From the NCBI GenBank assembly GCA_019973155.2, contig BPQB01000006.1, positions 682,001 through 746,000 on the forward strand: a stretch of DNA of 64,000 nucleotides. The letters run 5' to 3'. Below, piece by piece: positions 21,804 through 32,958 of this stretch (the first letter of the stretch is position 1; each line of letters begins with the position of its first letter). The DNA is from Phanerochaete sordida. Its lineage: Eukaryota > Basidiomycota > Agaricomycetes > Polyporales > Phanerochaetaceae. The notes under the pieces were generated by a model, which saw nothing but the letters and a program-made list of their open reading frames with translations, had not been told where the DNA came from and made no database searches. Both the position numbers and the translations under genes were made by a program.

Positions 21804-22991
21804 ATGACTCTGCAAGGCGGCGCGCTGCACGAGATCTACGTCCACGACTTGACCTTCTCGTTTGCGCCAGCCGACCCGCGCGTCCAACCGTCACTCACCA
21901 ACGTCTCGGTGCAGCTGCCGAAGGGCTCGCGTACCATCCTCGTCGGTGCCAACGGGGGTGAGCCGCTTGGTCTACTGGCCAACACGCGTAACTCATGAGA
22001 GGTACAGCTGGAAAGTCTACGCTGCTGCAGATTCTTGCCGGCAAGCGTCTCATCTCGCGTGAGGGTACCGAAGTGAAGATCAAGGACCGCGATGTGTTCC
22101 GCCAGTATCCCCACGGAGTGACCTTCCTGGGCACAGAATGGTGCGCAACAATCTATGATATATTATTTATGCGTTGTGTGATATATGGTCGCGTTTTGTA
22201 GGGCCATGAACCCAGTCGTTCGGGGCGATATCAAGGTCGAAGACTTTCTCAACTCGGTTGGAGGCTATCGCCACAAGGAGAGACGCGACTTGTTGCTCGA
22301 GATCTTAGATGTCGACCTTGACTGGCATATGCACGCCATCAGCGATGGAGAGCGTCGTCGTGTACAGCTGGTCATGGGTCTTATGGGCGAATGGGATGTG
22401 CTGCTGCTCGATGAGGTAACCATCTTCGTTCCTCGTATGATATTATGCTGATCGCGGCACAGGTTACGGTTGACCTCGATGTTCTCGTGAGAGATGATCT
22501 CCTCAGATTCCTGAAGAAGGATAGCGAGGAACGCGGCGCTACGATTCTCTGTACGTTGCCATGCGATGAACCCAATGGTCATACCTGATCTATCTGTCAG
22601 ATGCTACCCACATCTTCGACGGACTGAACGACTTTCCCACTCACGTCGCGCATATGCGCTTTGGCTCGTTCGTCACACTGCCGACCGCATGGCCTTTCGC
22701 AGAGGTAGACGCGAACGGACCCAACACTCAGCTGTACAGCGTCGCGCTACAATGGCTGAAGGAGGACCGCAGCTTCCGTAAGGAGCTTGAGAAACAGGGC
22801 AGGAAGATCAGGGGCCCGAGAAAGGACGAGGTGCGTAGGCCTGAACAATATACCGGCAAGTATGTGTCTCACTATTTGCTTTGCAGGTACCGGTCGACTC
22901 GGAGACGTTCTATAAAAAGTATGCCATCCAACTATTGTGTTTGAAGAGCAACTGACCGATGTCATTGTCTAGATACGATTACAGCCACTAG
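21804..22991 (+). CDS. CAF16: Soluble ABC-type ATPase, CAF16
   Basis: In yeast Caf16 is a cytoplasmic/nuclear ABC ATPase without membrane domains that associates with the CCR4-NOT complex. Seven exons (21804-21957, 22008-22140, 22202-22415, 22463-22550, 22601-22830, 22887-22918, 22973-22991) give 289 aa, the usual length. Visible are Walker [19 protein letters not shown] (formed across the first intron, using the AG at 22007), the signature [11 protein letters not shown], Walker [15 protein letters not shown], and the H-loop YATHIFDGL. The signature has D in place of the second G of the usual LSGGQ, as is common in this subfamily. No transmembrane segment. Divergent from an RNA-surveillance gene. 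Confidence 0.93.
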
Positions 22992-23514
22992 CTGCATTTC
23001 TGGCATTTTTGTGCTCACAACGTTCAACACTTTGAGCACGCCCTCTAGTTCAACACCACTGTAGCAATAGCTCAACGCTCGGATACCCTGCATTCAACCT
23101 GCATGTCTCTCCTCATTCAACTGTAGATCTAGACCGCCTGTATTTCACGTCTTCGCAGCATGGCAATGGATAAAATGTGACCCTTTCCTCGAGTCTGCCG
23201 ACGGCGCGTCCCTTGTTCTTGCCGCAGGCTTCGGGTTCGCGGCCTCGGGGGCCTGGACTGCCTTCCGCGGAGGCGCCCAGGATAAACGCCTTTTGAGGGA
23301 GTTATCAAGGAAAATAAACGCGATTAGATATTGACCCTCTCCTGGTTGTTTCTAAACCACTCGGACGGCAACGACGTTGATCCATTTCGCTCCTTTCACC
23401 GTCGTTCTCGCCGTGCTGGTCATCGCAGGGCGTATTCTGCCCCTTCTTCACCCTGTCTCTTTCGGAATCTGAACCCAGTCGCTCCTTCCCTTTCGTACTC
23501 AGTCCACCGTCACC
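22992..23514. other. Intergenic region, CAF16 to OPY2-like gene
   Basis: Roughly 520 bp of spacer, AT-richer than the genes, holding the CAF16 3' UTR and the promoter of the next gene. No open frame with support. Confidence 0.5.
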
Positions 23515-25525
23515 ATGGCTCCAGATCTCATGCTCTTCTCAAGAGACTGTGTCCCCTGCCCGGACGTAGTTCCCCCTTGCTCGTGCGCACCTGACGAGCA
23601 GTGCATATCCAACTCGAGGTGCGTGTCACGCGCGGCAACTGCTTCGCTTTCGCGTCCAGGCTGACTGTTCCGCTCGCAGGACGTGTGGGCAGTGCGCGAC
23701 AAATCAATGCGTCCCCCTGGACGATACCAGCTCGTCCTCTTCGTCCGGAGGAGTCAGCGGAGGTGCGGTCGCAGGTGCGGTCATTGCCTCCGTCGTCTTC
23801 CTCGCCGCCGTCATGCTCGCGCTTCTGTGGTACCGCAAGCGTCAGCGCGAGCGCCGCGCCGCATCTTCCGCCACGGACGACAAGCCCGACGTCGTCGCAC
23901 GCGCGGAGGACGTCCTTGGCCGGCCAGACCCCAACGAGAAGCCCGGTGTGCCAGAGGCCCAGGAGATGCACACAGTCAGGATATACGGCGGTGCCTCAAA
24001 CACGACCATCAATCTTGATCCCGAGTCTCAGGGCGACTCGCTAGCCGCTGTCCATGGCCACAACCCGGTGCGGATGTCGACGCAGTCCAATCCCTTCGCG
24101 GACTCGCACTCGATCCAGAGTGCATCCACTGGCACGCACTCCAACGTCATCCCCATCGCGCTCGTGCCTCCAGGCTCGGTCTCGCTGCACTCGAACAGCA
24201 ACGGCGCGTCAAATTCTACGCGCTCGGATCTGAATTACGAGCATGCGAACGTGTCGGGCGACACCGTCGGAACTGGCAAGCAGTATGCGAAATCGACAGT
24301 GTCCAACATCCGCAACTCGTACATGACCACCGGCAGCTTCGCCAGCGATCTCCTGAACGAGGCGCCAGTGATCATAACACCGTCGCAGGGTGCTGTGAAA
24401 CAAGTTCTCGGCGTCGTCAAAGCGGAGGTCATTCGCACACCGCCGGGGTCTGTATACGCGAGCTCAGAAGCCAACAAGTCGACGGGCTCGCTCAGCGTGT
24501 CCAGCTCCCGCCCGCCAGTCCGTTCACCGCTTGCTGGGTCGAGCTTTGGACCCCTGGAGTCCATGGCGGAAGAACACGAGGAGCAGGACATTGCCACGCG
24601 TGGAGATCCCTTCGGCGACGAGCACTCGCCCTTCCCAAGCGCAGCCCTCACCGGCGGGTCGTCTCCTGCGCCCACAGCCACGACGTTCACTAGCAGCGAG
24701 CAGCAGCACTGGGACTCTCAGGGACCCAGGACACCGATGAAGAAGCTCAAGGAGCCGCGGCCAGCAAGTGTCAACACCCAGGCCGGGTCTATTATTGGGG
24801 CAACCATCACCAACGCATCTCGCGTTCATCTCGGCCTCGATCAGATTTCTCCTCGCCGCGTCCCTTCGCATGCGTTCCTAGTCCCCGCTTCGTCCGACCT
24901 CCCTCACACGCCTGTCAGCGCGCCATTGAGTACTGCGCGGTCGCAATACCGGATGACGAGCGCGAAGCTGGTGGCGCCTGTGACGTCGAGCGAAACGACG
25001 CCGACAGCATCCGCAGGCTTCCTCGAGCGACAGCAACGGCAGGCGATCGAGGAAATGGAGGCGACGAGGCTGTCTCGGGCATCGGTCGTGAGCTCGGCAT
25101 CCACGCGTGCCGATTCCATCCTCGAGGGCTTCCCATTCGTCCCTCCATCGCCCATCTCGGACAGGCCAGCCCGCACACCGCCACGCTCGCCCCTTGCGCA
25201 GTCGGCGTTCACGGGCAGGAGCGTGAGCCCCTCGAAACCGGCGCCGGAAGCGCCGCTCCCGCCGCCGCCGAACCGGAAAGTGCTTGGCATGTCGACCGCG
25301 TCGCAGTCGTCGACGATGTCGAACGGCCTCGGCTCGTTCCCCTTCCAGATCGACAACGGCAGCGGCGCCGACGCCGCGGAGCAGTCGTCCGCGCCGTCGA
25401 GCTACCCCGGCAAGCAGCGCGCGAGCCTCGACACGCTCGCGCTCACCGCGGACCTGCAGAGCTACCCGCTCGGCTTCGATCGGGAGGCGGCCATGGAGCA
25501 CTACCCCCCGAACAACAGGCACTGA
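23515..25525 (+). CDS. OPY2: Opy2-like single-pass membrane anchor protein
   Basis: Yeast Opy2 anchors the adaptor Ste50, and so the MAPKKK Ste11, at the plasma membrane in the osmotic and filamentation pathways. Exons 23515-23618 and 23680-25525 give 649 aa. The extracellular N-terminus carries eight closely spaced cysteines in the Opy2 pattern (CVPCPDVVPPCSCAP, then EQCISNSRTCGQC and ATNQCVP). Cys-free Ser/Gly linkers follow, then one membrane segment (GAVAGAVIASVVFLAAVMLALLW, about residues 60-82) and a basic stop-transfer WYRKRQRERR. The 550-residue cytoplasmic tail is Ser/Thr/Pro-rich with many SP/TP sites (KSTGSL, RTPMKK, PSPIS), as expected for a phosphorylated docking tail. No signal peptide precedes the Cys motif, so it is probably a signal-anchor protein, as in Opy2. 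The family call rests on the Cys motif plus topology. Confidence 0.82.
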
Positions 25526-26583
25526 TGTGCTCACGCGCCAGCCCCCGCGCGGTCTGCATGAAAAACAGACGTCCCTGTCGTCGCCACGTTGCTCTCATGT
25601 CGTGTGTTAATGTCTTCTCCCCATCTTCTGGTACTCTTATCGCGTCGCTGTATTCTGAATGGACTCCTCGTTGTACACCAGAAAGCCCTCTTCGTCGGTT
25701 GTCATCGTTTGCCCTCCCTGTCGCTCCTTAAAGGATACCTCCCTGCTCCCACCTCCCCTACGGACGCTTGCTGACTGCTTGTCGTAGATTTCCCTTCTTA
25801 AAGGTATGCACGCCGACGCAGATAACCCGTACACTCGCTAACGTCTATCCTTTTTAGATGACTTGCCCGGCTTTCGTTGCTTCGCTTCACGTCCATATAC
25901 CACGTTCGCGACTCGCCCGCCTCCGTCGTTTGTGCCCAAGGTTGAGTCCGTCCTTCCCTCTTACTTTCCTTCCACGCACTCTCCTTGCGTCCTTTGGCCC
26001 TCCTTCATCTTCTGCAGCGGCCGTTGTTTTGTTTAGAACGGGTCCTGGCGTCGCCCTGTCCCTGCGTCACGCGGTCCTGCGGGACGTCTGGCGGTGCATG
26101 CTTGGCGACAGCCCGCATATAGGTGGTTGAGGGTTTGCTTGTCCTCTTATTGTCTATTTAATCCGTCCGGCGGCGCTGCTGGTCACTGCTGGGTTCACCT
26201 TCTTACGTTACGACCTTCACTTGTGTATTGCATACTGGCTGATTATATTTATCAAATGCGAACATGGACGCTCTACCTGCCGACACTGTCGAGGATGGGT
26301 CGCACCGGGATACCCACGCTGTCCTAGGAATCGGAATACTCACAATTGGACGCACAGGGGAATAGGGCAAATAACCTGCCGAAGTGCAATGCGCAGGCAC
26401 GAAACCCAATCACGAATCACGATGCTGTACGGCTTTGGGGGTCGTCTTGAGTGGCCTGGGATCGCAGTGCGTACGTGAGACACGTCCTCTCCCCTTCACG
26501 CCCACCGCCCAGACCACTGGCTGATGCAACTGTCGCCGCGACACTTGCAGCTCGTCGCATCTCCGTCAGGCAATTAGACACGA
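25526..26583. other. Intergenic region before the kinase gene
   Basis: About 1.06 kb. It contains a possible small untranslated intron (GTATGC at about 25,803 to CTTTTTAG at 25,857) and a 33-codon ATG frame at 26,264-26,365 that could be an upstream ORF of the kinase transcript. Neither can be confirmed. No other coding signal. Confidence 0.4.
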
Positions 26584-29500
26584 ATGATCGTGGAGCCGCT
26601 TTCCGTGCTCGCAGCGCTCGGAGGCGCAGTGAAGGGCCTCTATGAGATCGCGAGCAAGGTGAAGGAGAACCGCGAGCAGTGCGTCCGGCTGTGCCTGCAT
26701 ATCACCAGCATCCTCGATGTCATCGACGCCGAGTGCAAGGACGGGCTGCCCCCGCGTCTGGCCAAGCGGATGATCAAGCTAACGAGGTGGGTGCTCGACG
26801 ACGACGGGATGCCCTTCGGCTCAATTAATTATATGCTGCAGCGCGCTGTTAGACCTCACTGTCACGTTGGAAGGCTTGCACAAGAGCTCATTTCTCCAGA
26901 GGGTCATTTGGCGGGACCAGATAGCGACAAAGATACAAGAGTTGTACAAGGACATCTTCGAGGCGGTGCAGGACCTGAAGGTGTGAAACTCGCCCTGGCA
27001 AAGCGACGACGTGCTAACTCTGTCTGGAGCTCGGTATAGCATTTGATGTCAGCAAGGTGCAGCAGGAGAATGAGAACGCGAGGCAAGAAGACGCCGCCAC
27101 AGCGAAACAGAATTTTGACCGCCTCCTGAGTAATGATCAAGAAATTCTTGGTGTGAGTGTGCATATACAGCGAGCGATGTAGGAAAACATTCTGAAGAAC
27201 CTACGCAGGAACTTGAAGTCCACAAACAACAAATGCAAGAGGCCATTGTGTGTCTGCACCGAGTACGCCCTTTATTGCCCTGGTACTTTAAGTCCAATTC
27301 GCTTATGCCAGTCTTCCCCTAGTATCTAGAACAGCTGCCCGATTCCGTAGAGCGTCGTTACCTCGAGAATGGTATGCACGCCCTCCAACGACGTTCGGGC
27401 CCCTTACGAATCATTCCCGACGTCTTCGTTATTACCTCGCTTGACGTCATCATCCATGACGACAAGAAACTCGGTCAGGGAGGTTTCACGTCCGTGTACG
27501 AGGCGCACTGGAGAGGAACAAAGGTCGCCGTGAAGGTCATGGACCGAGGAGTCCCGGCATCCGTACGTCTAGGTCAATTCTGGTCGCTCGACGTCGCCTC
27601 ATGCTTCCCACACAGGCAATTGAAAGAGAAGTAGACGTCTGGAAGCGATTACGGCACCCACACATTCTTGAGTTCTTCGGCGCCTGTTCGATAGCAGACC
27701 CGCCTTTCATGGTCTGCGCATACAAGCAGAATGGGGACGCCGTGGATTATCTACGACGATTTCCGAACGCCAATCGTCTGCAGCTTGTGAGTCATGAAAC
27801 ACGACCCCTCAAACCCGAACTCATTGGTCCGCATAGCTATACGAAGCAGCATTGGGCTTGGCGTACCTGCATGCCAATGGAGTAGTTCATGGCGATATCA
27901 AAGCTGTAAGCGTCGACCGTTCGGTGTCATGTTGGAGGAGATTACTTATGAGCATCCCACAGTCCAACATCTTGATAGATCAACATGGCAAGGCATGTCT
28001 CTCAGATTTTGGGCTGTCCCAAATCAAGATCCATACGACGTCCATCCGCTGGGGATCGGGAAATACCCCTCCGCACGGCACCGCTCGCTGGATGTCACCG
28101 GAGCATATGACGGTCGGAGTCACGAACAAGAGGACCGACGTGTACAGCTTCGGAATGACTATGTATGAGGTTCGTTTGAACTCTACTTCGCAGCCCAGCA
28201 TCATGTTGACTCGTATCAGGTCTTCACGGACAGCCCTCCGTTTGCAGCCACACCTGAGAACATGCTGCTCCCCGTTATCTGCGACCGCGGTATCAGACCA
28301 TCTCGTCCAGAAGACCCTGCCGTGGAGAAGAATGGGCTCAACGACGAGATCTGGGGTGTCATGACCCGGACCTGGGCTCAGCAGCCCGAGCGGAGACCTC
28401 AGGCGCCCGATATCCTCAGCATGTTGACGCGTCACACCGCCCTCGTCTCCGTGGACATCGGCGAGGGCGTCGATTTCCCAGTCACAAAGATTTCTCCAAT
28501 ATCTTCAGTACCGGTGCCCTCAAAGACAGGCCCGACGCACTCGCGCACGACAACCGTTGCGTCGGCGTCGAGTACTGCGAGCTCGACGTATTCTGCCCAG
28601 AGAATGGAGTTACGCATCATGCCGGAATCTTTCTCCCCGACCTCGAGCACGCATTCGTTGGGCACTATGTCGAGTGGTCGCTCGTTGGTTAATACTCCGA
28701 AGTCAAGCGACGGCATTGAGACTGCGGCACAGAACGCTCGACATCTCAGCTCACCATCCCATAAGCCATATGTCTCGGCCGGCGCCCAGGAGCTCATCGA
28801 CTTTCTTGACGAAGGACCACTGCCGGACGAGGCAGACGTGGAAGATGAAAGCGAGTACGCGCTCGCAAGGAAGCACGACGCTCCTCAGAAGCGAACACTA
28901 GGTTTACCGCGGCTACCGAAGAGCCTGACCAAGCTCGCGCGAAAGCGCGACAGTCTCGATGCGAGGTCCCGCAAACAATCGATTGCCTCCATGCCTTCAA
29001 GCGAGGGTGGCCAGTCCTCGCGATCGACCGTCACAAAAGACGTGCAAGAGCTCATCGACTTCCTCGACGAGGGCCCTGGGGACGACGATAACGCATCTCT
29101 TACCTCCCTCTCGCCGCGCACCGGCCCTGCCTTCCTCCGTACACTCGGCCGGCGTCCACGCCTCAAGGATGTCGACGTCGCGGCCTCGCGCGCTCTCCCC
29201 ACCACGCCATTATTGCTGGAGCCGCAGAGTCCGGGCTCCGCGAGTGACCGGTCCTCACCGTACATCTCGCAGAGCGCGCGCGAGCTCGTAGCATTCCTCG
29301 ACGAGGGCCCACCGCCGGCACTGCGCCGACACGTGCGCGACGGCAGCACCGCGTCGTCCGAAGTGGACTCGCCGTCGAGCGCGCGCCGCATCCGCGATAT
29401 GTTCATGCGGCGTGCAGGTGCATCCGACGGCCCCGAGCCTTCGCCAAGACCCGGAGATAGGATAGGCTTGCCGGACAGATCTCGACGCGCGTCGTCTGCG

Positions 29501-29983
29501 AGCTCCGTGGACCCCTTCCTGCCGCTGCCCCTCGCGCGGGGCGGTGACTCGTCCGCGGCGAGCCAGAGCCAGGACGACAGCGGCTCCGTGCTGTCCGAGC
29601 TCGCCGAGCCGCACAGCGTCGCGCAGGCGCACGCGGCGGACGCACGCGCACCGCCGTCGCCACATTGCGCGGGTGAACCATCCCGCACGGATCCTGCGAG
29701 TTCGAGTCAACCCAGTCGACCGTCCAGTCATGCTCTGGGGACCCAAGAGTCGAACGCGCCGTCCAGCCAATCACCACGCCCGCCGTCGGACCAAGCACAC
29801 AGCAGCGACTTCGCACTCCCGCTGCGCACGGCGCCTCCGCCACGCGGAGCAGGTGTGCCGCAGCCCGAGCCTGGTGGCGCGGCGCCGCGGCTGCCGGAGG
29901 CGGTGGGCGCAGCGGCGCCGTACGTCGTCGTGCTGTCGACGCTGGCGCTGTACATGCTGCTCTTCGCCCCGGTCGCGGCGTAG
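26584..29983 (+). CDS. TKL-like protein kinase with MLKL-like helical N-domain, ELIDFLDEGP repeats and C-terminal membrane tail
   Basis: Nine exons (26584-26786, 26842-26980, 27030-27152, 27209-27262, 27323-27562, 27616-27786, 27837-27905, 27963-28169, 28220-29983) give 989 aa. Residues 1-173 are helical: a hydrophobic first helix (PLSVLAALGGAVKGLYEI), then amphipathic and coiled-coil helices (QENENARQEDAATAKQ, LEVHKQQMQEAI), an arrangement like the four-helix bundle plus brace of MLKL. The kinase domain (about 215-475) has LGQGGFTSV, VAVK, HPHILEFFGAC, HGDIKASNILID, DFGLS, GTARWMSPE and DVYSFGMTMYE, so Lys, catalytic Asp and DFG are present while the HRD Arg is Gly. A Ser-rich region holds three ELIDFLDEGP-like motifs (about residues 591, 677 and 755). 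The last 22 residues form a hydrophobic tail (APYVVVLSTLALYMLLF). Likely a membrane-tethered signalling kinase. The MLKL comparison is inference. Confidence 0.85.
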
Positions 29984-30459
29984 CCGTTGGGGCGGCGCCG
30001 GAGGGCCGCGTCGCGCGGCGGCGAGGGGCGGCGTCCGTGCGTCGCGGGGCCGCTCCTGCTGTCAGCGCGCTGAGCGCGACGGAGCGCGGGATGTACGGGA
30101 TGACAGTGCGCCGCGGCGCTGTGATTTGGTGGGATGCGACCTCCCTGGACCCTTGGCACATTGTCTACATCCTGCAAATCATTTTTCGTCCCGTCCTCAT
30201 TCGTGAAGCGCCTCCCCATCTCCTCCAGTCAAGCAAGGGGAGATGGTAGAGCTTCGCATGAGCTTGATGGAATGGCTATAATACCAGTTCAAGTTGTCCA
30301 TCAAGTGTTCTCCACTCTACTCACATACGTCCTCCCTCGAAGCTCCTCAGCTCCCGGCAAGCTCGAGCGGGTCCACTTCTGGCCTGACGCCTGACGACCC
30401 GCCCGTGATTTCGACGCGAATCTGTGCCTCGTCCCGGCTCCTGGTCCCAGGTCCTGCAC

Positions 30460-30960
30460 GATCGCCGAGCCACACAGCGCCACGCGGCAGCCGCACACAG
30501 GGCCTACTCACCCTCGCACCGCCCCCGCCACTGCACTGCGCACGGAAAGCACAAGCGTCCGAGTCAGCTATCCAACCATACGCCGGGGAGTCACGTCCCC
30601 AGAAAGCCGAGCCACCCCAGCCCAGCCAATCGCGCAGCCCACCCCCGAGTCACAGACGCACAGACTCACAGCAAGAGGGCCGCGCACGCCCGCCTGCGCA
30701 CGGCGCCCCCGCCACGCGGCCAGCGCGCGCCGCAGCGCAGAGCCGGAGGCGGTGGGCGCAGCCGTCCGACGCCTTGCTCGCCGCGCTGCTGCGTTTTTCG
30801 CCCCGATGTGCGTCGTAGCGAGCACGGAGGGCCGCGCGGCGTGCGTGCCCCGCTTGCCGCGGGGGCGCCTGCGGGCTCGGTCAGCGCGCTGAGCACGGCG
30901 GAGCGCGGGGCGTTGCGTTGCGGGATGACGGGGGGCCGCGCGCGCTGCGCTCCGGGATGA
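30460..30960 (+). pseudogene. Decayed duplicate of the kinase gene's 3' end
   Basis: This GC-rich stretch repeats, in the same orientation and order, landmarks of the kinase 3' end and its downstream flank: TCGCCGAGCC.CACAGCG (29601 and 30462), CTGCGCACGGCGCC.CCGCCACGCGG, CGGAGGCGGTGGGCGCAG (29895 and 30742), and GTCAGCGCGCTGAGC (30061 and 30880). The offset shrinks from 861 to 847 to 819 bp, so small deletions have accumulated. The reading frame is broken and there is no kinase domain. It looks like an old partial tandem duplication. Confidence 0.7.
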
Positions 30961-31496
30961 CGCTGTGGCAGTGGCATGACGCGGGTGTGCTTTCGACGTC
31001 CGCGCCCGAGGTGCCGCCGCGCGTTGCACATTCGTCGTGCGCGCCAGGGAAACTGGTCATCACTCTGCTGGGTGTTCGTGTTCGTATAATACATCATCCA
31101 TTCCGTGATTGCATGGGCGGGGGTCTGTATCTACATACATGCGTGGTGCAAAATCTATCGAACAAAGCGTGATGCTACGTGTGCCGCGCACAGAGTAGGG
31201 GTGGTGGTATCGCTACAGGTTGAATACATGGGTAACTGTACACATTGCGCATAAGGAGCCGAGACGAATTAGGTGCGGGCCGCATGAAGTTGCATAGGGG
31301 GTATTATGGCCATCTCGCGTGGCGTCTAGTGTAGGTGCGGGGGTATGCGTCCGAAAGGTGCGAAAAGCCCGCCCCGACCCGCCTGAGGCCGGCCGGAGGG
31401 CAAAATGGGGAAACCCGCGTGGGGCGCGGGCGCGGCTTACAGCGCGAAGAGCTCGTCGAGCGCGGACATGGGTGGTGCAGCGGCGCCGCCATGCAT
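30961..31496. other. Intergenic region downstream of the duplicate
   Basis: Spacer of about 540 bp, with the 3' UTR of the Zn2Cys6 gene at its right end. Nothing else recognised. Confidence 0.4.
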
Positions 31497-32895
31497 TCAG
31501 CCGACGGCCTGCTGGTTCGTGTAGTACCAGCGCTGCGGATCACTGTACAGCACGCCCTGGTCAGCATCGGGCGCGAACACGGGCGGGAGAGGGACTGACG
31601 ACGCGTTCTCCGGCACGCGCGGGAGCGCGTACGGCTCGCCGCGGGCGTGCAGCAGCCCGCCGTCGCCCGGCGCGAGCTCGTAGCGCGCCTTGGGCTCGCC
31701 GCCGTCGTCGCTGCCGCCGCCGTCGCCGAGGCGCTGGTAGCCGTTGAAGCCGTCCCAGCTCAGCCGCGCGCCCGCGGAGCCGACGCCGCCGTGGTACGGC
31801 GCGGGCTGCGGCGAGTGCGAGAGCGGCGAGTGCGACCCGTAGGACGTGTTGATCGGCGCGAGCAGCGCCGTGTTCCCGACGGGGCTGCCCGTCTCGAGCT
31901 TCGTCGAGTACACGCCCGGGAGCCCGCCCGGCATGAGCGGGTGCCCCTGCTGCTGCTGCTGTTGCTGCTGCGGCTGGTGGTGCTGCTGCTGGTGCTGGGG
32001 CAGCGGCGCAGGGGACGAGATCTGGCGCAGACTCGGCAGCGTATACGGTGCCGAGGTCTGCGTGGGGTACTGGAGGTTGTTTTGGCGGGGCGCAGGCTGC
32101 AAGTGGGCGTGGAGACGATCCTGCCAGTCGCGGTCAGGGCTGACGAGGGCGTAGTTCTCTGAATAGCGCAGGTGAGTAACGTGCCCGTTCCGGAACATTC
32201 GAGGAGTTGCCTTACCTTCGCCGTAGCGTCCAGGTGAGTCGTCGCCTGAGCCGGCCATGATAGCTGTGAGGAAATCTTCCTTCGTCGAGCCAAACCTGTA
32301 TGCGATGAGTCAGTCTTTGTCATGCGCAGACGTTTCGTGTCCGATGGACTTACGGTTGCTGGAGTCGTCCCCGGGGTCCGAATGGGCCTATCTTGACTCG
32401 CCGTATTATGTGAGCGGCGAGCTGGTCTCTTGAGAGGTCCTGGATGAGGCCCCGCGCGCGGGGATCGTCTGAGCTGATGATGGTGCCGAGCAGTGCTTCG
32501 ACTTGGTGTAGTCGACGCTCGAGGGCGAGGATGTAGCCCTTTGGTGGGCCTCGCTTGTGGCTTGGGCCGACATAGGTGCATGCTATAGGTAGGGGGACGG
32601 TGGTCAGTGTACTGCAGACGGCGAGGTCGTGTGCGGGGTACTCACAGACTCCCATGGCCGAGCAGGCGCGGCAGACATTGTCTACATCAGACCTCTCGCA
32701 CTTGCTCTTTGTCCTGCGGCACTGGTCGCAGGCTGCGGGATGGGGTCAGTCAGCAGAGGTCGCGGTGTGGGCTAGTGTGCACGACGTACCTCTTGTGCTT
32801 CGTCGACGTGAAGCAGCACCGCGGGCAGAGGAGGCGGGGGATGCGCCGCGGCCGTCTTCGTCGGAAATCTCTGGAGTAAGGTGTCGTGGTTGCAT
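31497..32895 (-). CDS. Zn2Cys6 binuclear-cluster transcription factor
   Basis: A fungal DNA-binding regulator. Exons 32895-32790, 32732-32646, 32582-about 32354, then a short exon through ATGGCCGGCTC (about 32,296-32,218) and a last exon from about 32,160 to the stop at 31497. The cluster reads CDQCRRTKSKCERS, NVCRAC, SAMGVSC, that is C-x2-C-x6-C-x8-C-x2-C-x6-C. It is followed by the basic linker SHKRGPPKGYI and a coiled-coil dimerisation helix (LALERRLHQVEALLGTII). The C-terminal part is Gln/His/Pro-rich (polyQ encoded near 31,950-31,990) and disordered. It lacks the long fungal-specific middle-homology region of many family members, so it is a short-form regulator of unknown target. The start 32895 opens MQPRHLTPEISDEDG shortly before the cluster. 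Confidence 0.88.
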
Positions 32896-32950
32896 GGTAT
32901 GCGGGGGAGAGGGCAGGAAGAAAGTTAGGGAGTAGAGAGTCGCGGGGCGA

Positions 32951-32958
32951 GTTATATA
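32951..32958 (-). promoter_or_regulatory. TATA-box candidate for the Zn2Cys6 gene
   Basis: Read on the minus strand, TATATAAC lies about 55 bp upstream of the start codon at 32895 within GC-rich flanks. Confidence 0.5.

Noticed and set aside
26264..26365. 33-codon ATG frame upstream of the kinase
   Set aside because: Could be an upstream ORF, but without transcript data a chance ATG is as likely.
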